Source: Anaspis maculata (lineage: Eukaryota; Arthropoda; Insecta; Coleoptera; Scraptiidae). Taken from it: a DNA stretch of 64,000 nt. The notes beneath the pieces are model-generated. The model did not search any database and was not told the origin of the DNA. It saw nothing but the letters and a program-made list of their open reading frames with translations. Positions 20,263 through 34,154 of the stretch are shown here, in pieces. A program made the translations under genes and the position numbers. Each line of letters opens with the position of its first letter. The stretch's first letter is position 1. The DNA is taken from contig OX421961.1 in the NCBI GenBank assembly GCA_949128115.1, positions 126,483,050 to 126,547,049 of the forward strand, read 5' to 3'.

Positions 20263-23200
20263 CTGCAGATTGCCTTTGAAAAACTGATGCGTTGTCTTCT
20301 TACGTTAAGATGCATATTCCAGGGAAACTTCCGATAAATTTGATGACTGTTCAAATTCCGTTGTGTCCTCAAGCTTCCAGTTTTATAAGTAGTGCTGCAG
20401 CAGTTATCAAAAATAAAAGATTCCACCTATCAGGGGTTCTATTCCCGGGTGCTCAGTTCTTGAATCGCTTGAATTATCGAATACTTGGATTGAATTAATT
20501 ATAAAAAAGATACGCATGGCATAAGTATTAACGAAGATATTGATCCGTAAATCCTTAAAAAGATCGTAAATAACGCTCGTTTGTCACCCGGCACAATCGG
20601 AAAGCTTTTGTTTCTTTTTTGCGATGTATAGAAAAATACAATAATCTCCAACGTGGCTTCCCCTCAAAGCCTAAAAACGTGTTGGAGCCTAAATTATGAG
20701 GCGGTTTATAAAAGGAAACAGAGAAAATGGGAAGATTACCTAGAGGGCAGAGATAAAATGTGGTATGCGGGCGCGTTGGGGTGTCGAGGTTTTCGAAAAA
20801 ATCAGCAAGTAAACAAGAAATAAAGACAGCACGAGTTGTACCTCACAATCTGGAATACTCCGCAGCCAAGTGTTAAGTACTCCTACGTACACGTACTAGA
20901 AAACCGACAGGTGTTGAACAAAAATATAAATGCTCGTTATAAATGGATGGTTGAGCAAGAACAAAACAGGAACAAGCGTGTTTCGTATATCTGATGTGAA
21001 ACCGCGAGAGAATTTGTTTTATACACTCACTTGAAATTGCTCGAATAGTATGTTTTCGAAATACTCCTATAAAATTATATGTTTGCAAGTTCAAACGGGC
21101 AAACTTAATTTAAAGTTGAGAATGTTGAAGTGTACGGCTCGCCGACGATATCGCATTAAAAGTTCTAAGTGTCGTCTGCTCCGGCATTTAAATTTATTGA
21201 CGATAAAAGTTACAGCCCCCATTTTCAGAAATGTTCTGTGTGACGCCCCGGCATAATAGAAGAAAAATGAAAGAATCGGTTTTTGCGCCGGACGCTCCTT
21301 CGGAAAAGCTCCTTTTCATGCATTTCCGGCTGCATTTCCCTATAAGTTGAGATCGTGTTGATCCGTTGAGCGCATTAAGGGTCGTGTGTGGGAGGTGGGT
21401 AGCACATGACACTATTTCTTCTCGGGTCTTGAGTAGACGGTTATCGCCGGTCGTTGGTCGACTACAAACTACAAGCTACAAGACTCAAGTACTAATAAAA
21501 ATGTCAAGTAGAGGGTGAGCGGTGACGCTAGCGCCATCTCGTGGCATCGGAGGGAAATCACTCTCGACGACAGCGGCTGTAATTATCAAGCATTCCCGTC
21601 AAAAGAGACTAACTCACCATGAAAATGTAGCAAGGACTTAGATTGTAGTATTTGAGACTCTCTGATTTGAGCTAAGTACCTATCACTGTGACTTACTGTA
21701 GAGGATTCGTTCTTTGTTTGTCTTTCAATGACTGTTTTTGTCACAACAGATAAAAATGTTATGTAAAAAATGATAAGATGATACAGTTCAACAAAATTCG
21801 AAGAGACGTAATATGGTGGTGTTGGGCAAAATAGAAAAGCGGAATAAGTATTGGTTGAAATGGTTGCAAACGGGCGATAATGAGAACTTGATGAAATGGT
21901 GGGGAAAAAAAGGAAGCAGTGAGACATTACAAGTGAAGAGAAAGCACATGGAAAATTTGGTTAACAACTGCTTGGAAACATGAAGTAGAAGCAAATACTT
22001 CTCTCAATCTTCCGACACATGATCTTGATTTTCTCAGAAAATATCAAGGAAACATTTTTTAAGGAAGCTTACTGATATGTAGCTGGGAAATCCTATATCA
22101 GGACGCCTTCAACATTTGCTTAACCGTTAAGGGTCTCACTTCTTGGAATTATTTTCCAGTCTTTTCAATTTCGACTTTGTTAATTTGCTTCAGATTCAGG
22201 TAGGCACCTTCACCTACATAAACATATCTCTACCAATTCTGCGTTTAGCAGAATCCCGAGGTTTTCAACAAAAATCACGCTCGAGTGTGGACAGTGCTAC
22301 GTAAATAACTGTTGATTATACTGCAGTTATACTTGAAAAAGCCTCTGTAATATACAAACATGCTCTATAGGTGCAAACGATCTATTTTTACGGCGTGTGA
22401 GAATTCCGAAACGTAAATATTAGGATTCTTTAATCCAAAAATTCAACTTTTAAATCCAGTTTATCAATAAACAAGTCCCCTTTAAAGCAAGTTATTTATT
22501 TGAACCTAAAGTTTATAATAAATGCACCGATATGGCAGAGATTAGTGTAAATATAATTCAGGATAATCGCACAGACATTGTGCTCGCATGATACTGGATG
22601 AGGTTTTATCAGGCCCATTTCAATTTCGTTCCCATCAGTCTCATTTTTTTGCTGCTCCAGTTGTACATACGTACGCTCATTGTCATGTAAATGTAATTTC
22701 CAAAAGAGAAAATGGCTTTTTTTTTACGCAGTTGATCAAAACAAAACTGCTCGAAGGTATGGTATACCTAGAGGTATTTGCTGCTGCTACGTATAAAATA
22801 ACATACAACACACACACCTCAGTTTTTCATCCTAAAAGCTTTCTTTTCGATGGAGGTATGCATTAAACAAAGTACGTACTCATTAGAAATATGGGTGGTG
22901 CGTGCGGAGAGCATTAATTTTTCATTTAAATTCGTTAAAAGCTTCGGCTTGTAGGCGCAGGCGGGTTTGAGATAAAAGAATTATGTTCAATTATGGCTGG
23001 AGCAGCATTATGGTATTTACATAAACAAAAAAAAAAGGGCTGTTCATTACCGATGCAACAATTTCATGATAAGTAATAAATGGCTCCAAATTTGCCGAAG
23101 GCAATTTCAGGGCCCGCAAGTTAGTGTGCCGCAAGTTGCAAGTACGAGTATGGCGAGCAGAGTGTCGACGCAGGCGGAAATATTTCGGAAAAAGGAACGC

Positions 23201-24226
23201 AATGGCCAGCATCCGAATATAAATTCCAAAATAAAGAGGGGAAATTCCAAGATGATAATAACAATAGAATTAGGGATACTAATAATAACACATAATAACG
23301 GTCTTTATTTAGAGGGCGAAGTTTAGCCGAAGCTATTCCATACTCAGCCTGAAAACTCAGAGTACAATAATTCAATATATAAATTAATAAGCAGGAAAGT
23401 AACGAAAATAACAATAATTTAATTAATATTACCTACTTACAATTTTTTTGATTAAAGGGTCGTCTTGTCCACGGTAACGGGACAATTTCCAAAATTCATC
23501 TAATATCTTGGAAAAAATGCATGGAAATTGAGGATGAAAGTGTGAAATCGATGAATAAATAAATTATGATTGGCAACGCAGATAGTGTGCATGATGAAGA
23601 GATAGAATATGACGATGATGGACTTCGATGAGGATCAACTATAGTGCAGAACATTCTGCAGGCCCTGGATAAAATCAGAATTTCTAAGATAAAGTCAAGT
23701 ATTCTGCGTTTCACAAGACGGAGATTACAAAATCAAGTCAGAAATTTTGAGATGAAATCGGAGCCCCGGGATGATTCCAGAATTTTTGACTTCTTGTCTG
23801 CATTCCAAGGTACAGTTGGAAGTTTCGGACAAAAGTTCCTAATATAGGTACAACATACATACTTTCAAATGAATTTCACGTTCAAGTATAAGATTTTTCG
23901 AGTTTCAAGTCTATGAATTTTCATATTCATATAACTTTTTGGAAATCTGTCGGAGATTTTCAAGCAGTTTTAGAATTTGAGTCGGAGCTGTGGGAAAAAC
24001 AAAAATTCACTTTTTTTTACAATAACAAATATGTGAAAGTTGGATTCGTTGTTAGGGAAGGACCGCAAGACTGGTACGGTAGGAGCCCGTTGAGATTCTG
24101 CTCTTCTGCCCACCTGGGTTAGTTCGCCCCTGGCTAGCTGTGTGGTGTGCGCCCCTGGTGTGACGTAAGCGTAAAATGGAGTGAACAGATAAAGTTAGTG
24201 AAAATTTTCTTATTCAAACAATCATT
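20263..24226. other. Long AT-rich non-coding stretch
   Basis: Open frames here are short (up to 113 codons), low in complexity, and lack recognisable domains or splice signals that join them. I see no tandem array or paired terminal repeats, and I could not identify any tRNA or other RNA gene by eye. Confidence 0.45.
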
Positions 24227-24351
24227 CCTATTCTGTATCTCGTAACGACATCGTTATGTGCATGCTATCTTTGTCTGTATCTATGAGTCTCCTATACTTC
24301 CCTCTCTCTGTCTATCTGGCGTTAACGAGTCGTTACGAGATACATAATAGG
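24227..24351. mobile_element. Small palindromic MITE, 125 bp
   Basis: CCTATTCTGTATCTCGTAAC at the left is mirrored at the right by GTTACGAGATACATAATAGG, with CT-rich sequence between. I could not fix a target duplication. Confidence 0.7.
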
Positions 24352-26090
24352 TCTGAATGCCCTAGAAACCTAGCTAGTTCAACCCATTTCAAACTGAAAT
24401 TGTTCAAGCTGAAGAACTAGGTACACAAAAGGCACAGTGTACGTACACCCACCCTACCAGACTTTTTGTGAAGGTAAAACTGGGAAGCATTAAAGTAACT
24501 ATGCTAGCGGGTTAATTTCATAAAGTAAAATGCATAAAATGTCAAAGGTGATGCTCGGAGGATAACAAACAAGGAAGCTCGCAAAGAAGTACCGGTATTC
24601 GGGACGCATCCGGACAAATACAGGTATATAACGTGTTGCAATTTTCCACATGAGTGTCTGGAGGTAATGTGCAATGTGCACTGTGCGGTGCTGCACATCC
24701 GATATCATCGGATGACATTTAAATTGTACATTTTCCTATTCAGCGGATGATAAAAGGTCGCATGGGATTTTCCGACTTCCATGTTTTGCATGTTTCTGTT
24801 CGTTAAAGGGATGAAACTATGGAAGCTCGCGTTTTGTTGTTTGAATGTCGAGTTCGAGTTTTATAACGTATGGAAACCGCATTCGATGATGATAATGGCA
24901 AAAGAAGCAGGTTTTTGCCGCTGGTGATGCAAAAACCTGTGGCAGACACTAGCAGAGAAAGAGTTCCCGCAGGTCCGCGGGCATGAACAAAGAACTTTGT
25001 GGACAAAAAACACAAAATGCCAGCGGCATCCAGTCCTTTATATACATGATAGATCGTGGATGCGTAGCTTGCATCTTGGATTCCTGGAAAAGCAGGTCTT
25101 TGCTGTCTGTTTTTCCGAGAATTCCTTACAATTCGAAATTGTCCGGAAAATTCCTGAGCTTTCCGGCGTAGGTTTCCAACTAGCCGAAACACAACAAACG
25201 TTCAGCAACCAACCAAGTTACGTTTTTGCATAATTGTCATTTATTTATACGGGTGTCCTAGAAATGCGTCTACATAAAGATACCACATATTTCTGACAAG
25301 ATTCAACCAAACTTACCTCAATACCAAAATGTTTCTTGTAAGAGAGATACAGGCCTCCAAATTTGACTTTTGGATATAGTTTTCATGGCGTATCTCCGAA
25401 ACCGTTCTTGATAGAAAGACAGAATTTTGTACGTCACTCAAGTTTTTATGCTTCACAATAATGACGTTACACTCTTTTCAAAATGTCACCCAGGGGGACG
25501 TCAAACTAATAAGGGGAAGTAAAATCCCCTCCAATTCTTTTTGCGTGTGAATTTTTTCAAAGTTGAATAACACAATATGAATTTTTGAATATTTTTACAG
25601 AGGAAGTTTACTTCGGTAATTTCGACCATTATCTCTGGAAGTCAGACTCAAGCTGGATAATACGCTTAATTAGTGATGACATCAAAAGTTATGCCAGGTC
25701 AGGGTTTTGTATATAAACAATCTCTGCTAGGTTGGCAGCACTTACTGTCACTCCTGATCCCCCCTTTACCCCTTCCCACACCCTCCACTGCATTTGTAAA
25801 ACAAAATGTAGAATGTATTAAACCAGCAGATCCTCGACCCTCAAAGACCCTTTGGTTATGAAATACCCTACAGGAAGGTCGATGTATACTTACCTCTAAA
25901 CGGTTGATAGACATGAATAGATCACAATACGCAAATATTTCATTAGCTGTCACTTTGACAAGAAGTGTTGCCAACTTACGTGTTCGTTGTTTTCATACAA
26001 AACCTTGACCTAGGCCACGTTTTGACGTCACACTAACTGAGAGTATTCTATGATAATCACGGGAATTTGAAATTCTTGTTCATGAAATTC
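24352..26090. other. Spacer
   Basis: An ACGGGTGTCCTAGAAATGCG word at 25250 resembles the end of a CAGGGTGTCC-type element, but no partner is seen. No gene is recognised. Confidence 0.4.
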
Positions 26091-26150
26091 AGAATTCAGA
26101 CTAAAAACTCAGAATTCAGACTAAAAACTCAGAATTCAGACTAAAAACTC
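26091..26150. repeat. Three perfect tandem copies of a 20-bp unit
   Basis: AGAATTCAGACTAAAAACTC occurs three times head to tail without a mismatch, followed by a partial fourth copy. Looser relatives (GAATTCAG words) continue to about 26350. Confidence 0.95.
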
Positions 26151-27428
26151 AGAAACTCCTATTTTATCGCAAAAATTCAGAACCATGAATGAAATTTTCA
26201 TATTGAATTAAACACTTCTCATCGTATCTAGAGATTTCCCGACATTATATGAGAATTTAGACCTGAATTCAGAAAGACGTTATCTCGAAAATTGCAACTT
26301 CAATCGAAAATTGTGTGACTATCGTGATGATTTGTTCTAGGAATTGCTGACATTTTTTCAGAATTCAAGAATCTAACTCGGAAATCGAAATTATGAGAAT
26401 ATCTCGGACTTGGACCTAGGCGCTCTCAACTTCATCAAACCAAATTCGAAGATTCTGGAATTATCTCGAAAACTTGTACTTCATCATTTCAGCAGTTCAG
26501 TTTCAAATTAGGAGATGCTGGCCTGATAACAGTCAGAATTCACTACTTGAAAATTTATCTAGGTAGACCAAAAATTTCCTACTAACTTTATCTTGGAAAC
26601 TGAGACTGAAACTTGAAAGGTATTTTGGAATTCTGGCTTTACCTCGGAAGCTCCAGCTTGCCCTCGGGAATTCTTTAATAGATAGGTTATAATATCTCTA
26701 GCATTTTCCACTTGCATGCATTCTTTGCAGCCCTATGCTGCAGTAGTTGCATCAAAATATTGAAACGAAGCACAGCGCTGCAAAGAATTGCAAGTAAAAA
26801 ACGCTAAACATTCAATTCTGGATTCAGATTTGAATGTGAAAGTTCCGAATCTTTCTTGGGAATTCGAACTCCATCATATCCAAATCTTTGGACTTTTTTT
26901 AGGATAGCTAATTTCGGAGATTACGTGATAATTGCGTGTTCACAGCTACCCCAGCCCACTCCAATTTCGTTCTTTTTGCTCCCCTTCATATTGTCCTACA
27001 CTTACAAAGTTAGAAAAACCAATTTGTGTTGAGTTTGGCGTCGAAGCTCAAAGCGTAATTATTAAATTCCGCACCGCGGTCCACTTCTGCACGACCAAGG
27101 GTCCCTCGGAAACTGATTTATGAAATGAAAAACCTTCATAAGTGAAATTGGTGCAATTAGGAGCGGACGGCCATTATAGGACCTTGTGGCGAGAGAAAGA
27201 GGACGCCGATGGTAATTTAATTCATATTGGTCTTTTGGGCAGCGGGGCATCGATATATGGGGGTCGAGGTCAAGGTCATAAAGCCTAGTTTGTCATTCAG
27301 CACACCGCACGTACCTAACTAAAACAAGTGACAAGTGACAGCAACTTCCATATGAATCTCGGCAGCGCTTGGAAAGTTTGAGAGGATGATAAATAGTAGC
27401 GTTACTACAGGACACTCCAGGTAGCGTG
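26151..27428. other. Spacer
   Basis: AT-rich, with scattered GAATTCAG-like words up to about 26350. No gene is recognised. Confidence 0.4.
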
Positions 27429-28722
27429 AGTTTCTTGAATGATGTCTTGGTCAGTGATGAAGATTTTCGAAGCCATTCAAAGAGATTGGAAAAAGTCCTA
27501 GAAAGGTTGATAGTTCAGAGTTGAAATTAGCCGAGGATGAATGTACTCTTTACAAGAGAGCAACTGAATACCTTGTTTCCAGAATAAACAGATTCGGGTT
27601 ATACACATGTGAGTTAGTCAATTATCGAATCAGTTACAAATGCACCTGTTCCAACTAGGGTTCTAACTAATGCAGCACGACTGAAATAATTTTTAGGACT
27701 GCTCAACTATTACGGTAAATTTGTCGAGAATTTATTCACTTGCCCCTCTTATCGATTGCCTAAGAACTGCTTAACTATTACGGTAAATTGGTTAGAAATC
27801 AATTCCTTCTTATCGATTGCTGGAGAAATTTGTTTGGTCAAAGAAATGTCAAGATGCATTCGTTAGAATGTGAGATTTATTGATTTAACCTAAAATTTTA
27901 GTCTATTTTGATACAAAATCACCACTGACGTTGACCACCGGTAGCAGTTCTTAGGGGTGGGAGCAATTTGGCTCACATCATGCAAGACGGTTCAGAAAAG
28001 CCGGTAGCTTCTGCGAGCAGGATGGAAGTGCGGCTGGATATTCACAAGTTGAGAAAGAATGCTCGAGTATCATTTTTGGATAGATCTCATAACTTTTCAT
28101 ATGGCAATAAATTCCTCTCAAGAAGTGATTGTGAGGTGCTGATTTAATTATTTGGCCCTCAGAAAAGTCAACCGCAGTATACAGCGAATCGGTTGGAAAG
28201 ATGGTCGCTGATTTTAGCCAGTTATCAATATAAAATCAAGTACGTAAAATCGCAAGACAATTTGACAATTATAATGAATTTGAGACCTTGACTGACAACA
28301 GTTTTGTGAATTTCTTGGAAAATTTGCGAAATTCCCGTCAATTTTAAGGTTGTTGAGCGAGAAACTTTAGATTGTCAACAATTTCAAAATATATTTAAGA
28401 GAACTGGTACTAAAAAATTGAATCACCTTGAAAAATCAGTTGGGACTGTTGAAAACAAGTAAGTAATTTGTAATAACCGTCTTATTGTACCACGCAGATT
28501 ACGTGAAAAATTCTGGATAAATTGCATTAAATACATTTGGGTATGACAAAAATGAAGATGTTCGCTAGAGGTTTCTTTTGATGACCGGATTTGAATAAGG
28601 AAATAGAGCTCATGGTGAATATGAACATGAGAATGAACAACGTTGAACGTTTGACCACTGCACCTTACACACCGTCCCCGAACGGAGTCGCAGAAAACGC
28701 CGTCAAACAAATGGAATTGTGA
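27429..28722 (+). pseudogene. Decayed Ty3/gypsy pol (reverse transcriptase, RNase H, integrase pieces)
   Basis: Pieces recognised in order: FLNDVLVSDEDF from the YLDD region of reverse transcriptase (27431). Next comes GLLNYYGKFVENL after the palm (27700), partly duplicated at 27770, then VWSKKCQDAFVRM (27835). LAHIMQDGSEKPVASASR lies in the RNase H region (27970), and LERWSLILASYQYKIKYVKS follows (28195). TAPYTPSPNGVAENAVKQ is the integrase core region (28660). Frames change repeatedly and there are many stops. No LTRs are seen nearby. Confidence 0.85.
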
Positions 28723-29250
28723 CTGCAAAGGGAGTTTGTCTCACAGCATAATGTCGACGTGAATTTTGTTCTTGTTACTTTTTATTTGTTCATCGAAATA
28801 CTCCACATTCAACAACTCAGCTATCTATAGATTTTGATTCGCCTTGAAATCCTATATCTGCCATCGGTGTGTGAGGTGACTCATGAATCACACCGTGTAT
28901 GAATAGCTTTTTCGTGGAATTGCCCTTTGGTATAATTCAGTTTGTAGAAAAAGTATCGAAATTACCGTTGTGTCACAGGCCCACGCACAAACTGGGTATC
29001 GTAGATTATATTAATACGCGCTACATAAATTCCACAAGTTTATGATGTCAAATTTCCGACTTGGTACATTGCGTATTCCTCTCTGGAGGAAAATGTGATA
29101 TAATGTTCCAAGTTTGGGGCCTCCTCCTCAGCTTCCCATCCGCAAACTCCTTTCTTAACAAGCACAACAGCACATTCCAAGCAAAAATAATGATTTAGGA
29201 GCACGCTACAAATGGAGATATTGCGCCACAGTAATTGGACAGTTTCACTT
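28723..29250. other. Spacer
   Basis: No gene is recognised. The short - strand ORF near 29040-29255 has no recognisable domain. Confidence 0.35.
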
Positions 29251-30585
29251 GACACATCGCTGTACTAGAATGATAGTAAGACAACTTGAAAAACATAGTT
29301 TCGAGTAATCGCCACTTGAACATTTCAGAAGAACGAAAAACACTCTTCTTCTCGAAATTTCGGAGATTTTTTAATTTTCCAGTTGTATTATATCGCTCCT
29401 GATAGACCTGTGAGGAATTCATTATTAAATCACATTTACTCTTCAAGAAAAAAATCAAAAAGTGAACATATCCTTGTATATCGCTAGAAATAATGGTTCT
29501 GTTGGAAGTTGTCCGTTTTTTCATGTAAATTATCCTACTATTCGTCAAGAATTCGTAGAGTGATTTTGAATTTATCCCTCTTTTTTTTCAAGTTGTCCGA
29601 GTATTGCACAGTAAGCATAGCCTGGTTCAACATATTTTTCATAGTTATCCTTAAGTATTGTATGACATGGAATAAGCCCATTAGTTTTTGGCTGTCATCT
29701 GACAAATAAAAGTGTCACTATCAGAAATTGGAAATTCATTTGGAAGTCCTTGGAAAACTGTATTCAGAACAGTAGATAGTGTTTCGCTAACTGTCGTGTG
29801 TCAAATATTGAAAATTGTCAAAGTTCATAACTTTGTCATTCAATTATTCAAGATTTTTCATCAAACATTTCATCCTGTGAACCGATTTTCACGATTTCTT
29901 TCACTTTTGGCAGTCTTGGCCATAGCTATAACCACTATAATCTGCCTCCGCATCTATCCATTGTTTTGGTTCAGTTTTACCCAATACAAACTGACCTGTG
30001 GATAACGAAATCATGGCAATGTACATTGGAGATAAGTTAAAATTATCAAGTCATTTCAAACAATTCACGGAACATTTCTGGTCAAATAGTGGGACAACTT
30101 AAAAAAAAGTAAGATATTTTACAAACGCATGAGAGTATGTTTGTGCAATAGTGAGTTAAAATGAAATATCGGAAGACTTTCATTGAATCAGTCGGTTTTT
30201 TGGTATAAGAGTGAGACATCTTTCACAGTAAAATACTGAGATAACATGAAAAACAAGGACAACTTGAAATTTCCAAATCAGATTTGTTGTAAAATTGGGA
30301 CATGTTGAAATGTCTTCGTATTATACCAGAAGGCAAGATCAAATTCGATCTATTTCTCAGTAGAAGAAGTAGGACATTTTGAGATGTCCGAGTATTAGAC
30401 CAGAACTGTTTAAAAAACAGATAATTATAACAGTGAGATATTCATTTTTCATGTACTTCCATGATGATTCTGAGTAATTCGATTTTTTTACCAGGTAGAG
30501 AATAGCTTGGAGCTATAGATTTTGAAATAATCCGGAAATCAGAAATTTGAAGTTATCTTACTATCATTCTAGCACAGCGACATGA
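29251..30585. mobile_element. Candidate DNA element with ~38-bp inverted ends
   Basis: TCGCTGTACTAGAATGATAG continuing into TAAGACAACTTGAA at the left is matched, inverted, by TACTATCATTCTAGCACAGC at the right. The interior repeats words such as GGGACAACTT and GTAAGATATTTT in its right half, like subterminal repeats. No open frame for a transposase and no clean target duplication are seen. Confidence 0.55.
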
Positions 30586-31599
30586 CATTTCCAATTTTGC
30601 ATGCGCGACAACTGAGCACCGTCCAAAACGAAAAATCCCCAAGACTATACGTCATCGCAAATGAAAGCTTGCATTCAAGTAGCAAGTCATCTGACCTTTC
30701 AACTTTCCGGATTTCAATTTCCATACATTCAGAAACGTTGAATAGAGTATTTCATTGCGTAGGTTAATATGCCTACCTGTACTTCTTTCCGGAACGTGCT
30801 CGCAAATCAATTCCACTTTACCAGGAATCCGTAAGAATCGAATATGCGCACTTTTTAATTATGCTACTCAGGGAGTTTTTAATGAAATTCAAATTAGGAC
30901 ATCAAAGCGTAAGACTTTATATTGAAAAATTCTTTTGTCGTTCCGGTCCCAGACGGCGTTCCAGGAGATCAGCTCTCAATCGAACTGATTTATGAACGGG
31001 CATATTTCCCCTCCATTCCATTTCGGTTCTAATTTCAGTCTCACTATAAATCGTCTAGTAAAGTATATATAGGTATATAATATGTAGCAGAGAGTTTGCA
31101 CACCTGTTTGATTCATGCTGGGGGCGCTTGGAGTTTTGCCATTAGGCGCAGAGATAGAAAAATGATTTGTATTTACTGCCATAGCTCTGTGGACGTATGT
31201 GTGTGCCTCCCATGGTTAATTGCTTGTGGATTTGAATCGATAAAGTATCTACAAGAACACAAGGTGTTCGTTTGCGATGATTTTGACGATTCAACCCATA
31301 TTTCAACGAGGCGGAGAAAAGACCCGTGAGCATGTCACGAACTGCAAACAATGGTCTGTGGTATAGGCATAGAATAGCTATATTGTATACGGAAAAACCT
31401 CCTAGTAGTGATCAAAACTTGATAGAAATATCTGTCTTGATGTATAGAAAATAAAGCCTAGAATATGCTGTATTTTTTGTCCACTTTTGTTTCGCTGTTG
31501 AATTCGTCATTCTGGATGATTTTCGCATCTTTTTAAAGACACTCTATAAGTAGTTTTCCAGTTCAACAAAGTTATCAATAAATTTTCTATAATAGTTCA
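30586..31599. other. Spacer
   Basis: No gene or repeat structure is recognised. Confidence 0.35.
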
Positions 31600-32068
31600 G
31601 AAGTCCTAGGAATTACCATATTGGTTACGTTGTTGATGTAACTGTTGAGTAGTTTTTGATCGCTCTCACTTCATCAAAACTTGACTTGATACCGTCAGGG
31701 GTGACAACACGTCCAAGGTAAGATATACCTTTTCGGGAGAATTCCAGTTACCCGATTTGAATTCTAGAATTTTGTTTTCGTTGTCTTCCAAAGACTAATC
31801 CTAGTTTCTCCAAGGGTTCTTGAAGGGACGTTGCAAATAGAATATCATCAAGATATACTAGCACATTTTGTTCTCAATTCCACGGAGGATGTTATCTATT
31901 ATCCGTTGAAAAGTAGGGGGTGCTCACTTTAAACCAAAGAGCATTTGCAGAAATTTGTATTGCCCAATTTCTGTAATGAATGCAGTTTTCTCTATACATC
32001 ATAAACTGGGTGTATTTCGACTTGGTGGTAGCCAGAGGCCAAGTCCAGGGTTAAGCAGAGCTAAGACT
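31600..32068 (-). pseudogene. Ty3/gypsy reverse-transcriptase fragment
   Basis: Read on the - strand from about 32065: TLDLASGYHQVEIHP, then EKTAFITEIGQYKFLQMLFG, then APPTFQRIIDNILRGIENKM and YILMIF in place of YLDDI, and further remnants to about 31640. These are blocks 2-5 of a gypsy reverse transcriptase, with stops and frameshifts. Orientation is opposite to the 27.4 kb relic. Confidence 0.88.
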
Positions 32069-33370
32069 GAGGGAAAAATGCGAGGAATATATAACAGGTA
32101 TTTTATTCACGCACACCTATCATACTTATCTAGAAAATAGTAATAAGTACTTTCAGGAATTTAGTTTGGTGCTGTTGGTACATACACGGCACGCCAAGAC
32201 TAGATACATCGACACTCACTTGGCAGATAAAGAGAGACAGGAGCACACGCACTCTCAAACCAGGCCAGATTACGTCGAGACTGGTGAACTACGTACCTAC
32301 CTGTCCGTACAAAACCTAGCGTTTCTTCTGACTCTTGCCATTTCGGATAAGTAATTGAAAAAATGTTGCCACCTCGCCCAGGAGGTCCGAGCATACACTT
32401 TCCATCTGCAACGGTGGAACACATTGTATACCGACATGGCTCAGCACAGCCATGATATATATTCGAACCGAAGTTCGGTCTTTCCGTAGGCGTAGCAGCA
32501 ATTCCATCATTGTCTGTTAAATAAATTACTTCGCGATTACATCAAAACAGTGATGTAAAGGGAAACAACAATCACATTTCGCGGTGGCGCTTCAATTTAT
32601 TTCACATTAGTTAACTCATTACGGCTCTGCAAATATATATTAAGCCATCACGGCGGGAGTTCTCTCTCCGGCAAACATGCGAAAGTTGTGGAGTTTGCGG
32701 CCGTGCGAATGGTATGCGCGGTTCTGATTTACCGAATCGTCTTGAATTACCAATTACTAAAACGCGCGTACTAGGGTATGTGGTACCTTCAAACCTTCAC
32801 TTGCGAACGATGAAATCAACCATTAAAGCTCTAAAGCCGAGGCCTGATGAATACTTGTTAAATGGACCAGGAGAATTTCAAATAGGTAGGTATGCGTACA
32901 TCGCTGTGGTGCATCACAAAAGGACTGGGCTTATTCCAGTTGATGGACTCGACTAACTGCTGCACAGAAGTTGGGGATGTTGTCTGTCGCGTTATGTCGC
33001 TCGAAGGGCTTCAACTTACCTCGCATTGCTCGCTCAACGGTTGTTCATACAGGGTGTTCAAGATGAACAATACCAACTCGATTTTCTTGGAAAATATAAA
33101 AGCAACCGATTTTTCTTTTCGAGAGACAGGAAACCTGAGCTTTGGGCTTCCATTTTAGTTAGCGCCAAAGTTTGTATGTACTCTATTCTCAAAGAAAACG
33201 CCATTTTAATAGAGCGTGTCAGGAATTTCAAAATTCATTATCGGTAATACAAAAAGTAGGTACTTCGATTGAAAAGGGCAGTTCTGCTTTTGAGTGTGAA
33301 AGTTACATCAAGGTATGTATTGCCCAGAGTTGTGGGGTGGGTCTGGCGACATTCTAGATTGAAAGAATGA
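32069..33370. other. Spacer with an isolated CAGGGTGTTC end
   Basis: At 33050 ATACAGGGTGTTCAAGATG looks like the end of another TA-CAGGGTG element without a visible partner. No gene is recognised. Confidence 0.35.
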
Positions 33371-33722
33371 TCTGCACTGTTCCGAGATCTTCCCGAACGT
33401 TTCAGACTATTCCTGAACATTCCAAAACATACCGGACCATTCTGGAATGTTGTAGAATGATCTCGAGTGCTACACAAAGATTTGGAATATTCCAGAATGT
33501 TACTGAACATTCCATACTATTCCTGAACATTCTAGGACATATCAAAACCTTTTGGAATGTTGTAGATTGATCGCAAAAGTTCCACAATCATCTGGAATGT
33601 TTCGGGATGTTTCCGAACGTTCCAGACTATTTCCGAACATTCCAGAATCTACTGGAACATTCTGGAATGTTGTGGAATTATCTCTTATACTTTCGAATGT
33701 TCTGGACGGTTCTACATAGAAA
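33371..33722. repeat. Palindromic decamer satellite (GGAAYRTTCC), block 1
   Basis: The sequence keeps a 10-bp beat of the form NGAANNTTCN: CCGAACATTCC, AGAATCTACTGGAACATTC, TGGAATGTTG and so on. Stretches such as GAACATTCCAGAA match the heat-shock-element pattern GAAnnTTCnnGAA exactly. Eleven decamers make a ~110-bp higher-order unit that recurs in block 2. Long ORFs across it on both strands are by-products of the repeat. Confidence 0.9.
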
Positions 33723-33750
33723 TTTTTTGGGGTGAAACTTTCAGCCCTTA

Positions 33751-33988
33751 CCGTGGGTTCCACCAAAATATTTAGCCAGCTGATAGCTAACTCGAGATTT
33801 ATTTTAATCAATTCTGGCCAAATGATCAATGTGAATTCAGGTTTTACGCTGAGTAATTAACTAAAGTGTGGTATACTTGCGATTTAACGTATTTTCCAAA
33901 ATGAATCTACCAACATTGACCAGAAAAAAATCCGTTTAATCTCGGTTTAGCTTAAACCGCTCATAAATTTTTTGGTGGAACCCGTGGT
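33751..33988. mobile_element. MITE, 238 bp, inserted in satellite-flanking sequence
   Basis: GGGTTCCACCAAAATATTTA near the left end is mirrored by TAAATTTTTTGGTGGAACCC near the right end. TA is on both sides (33749-33750, 33989-33990). The flanks GGTGAAACTTTCAGCCCTT and GGCACGCTTTTCAGGTAAAA are contiguous in the paralogous copy at 36240-36290, which acts as an empty site. Confidence 0.78.
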
Positions 33989-34083
33989 TAGATTTTTAAT
34001 GGCACGCTTTTCAGGTAAAACCGGTAACCTTTTTCATGGATGAGAGAAAACTTTATAATGTAATCTGGGATGTTTTTTTCATA

Positions 34084-34154
34084 ATGATCTGGAATCCTCC
34101 GGAATATTTCCGATCGTTTCAAACTATTCCCGAACATTCCAGAACATACCGGAA
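34084..34154. repeat. Decamer satellite, left part of block 2
   Basis: Continuation of the GGAAYRTTCC array (CCCGAACATTCCAGAACATA), cut at 34154 by the LINE fragment. Confidence 0.85.

Noticed and set aside
21586..21927. 113-codon ORF on the - strand
   Set aside because: AT-driven Phe/Ser/Tyr-rich translation without domain or start context.
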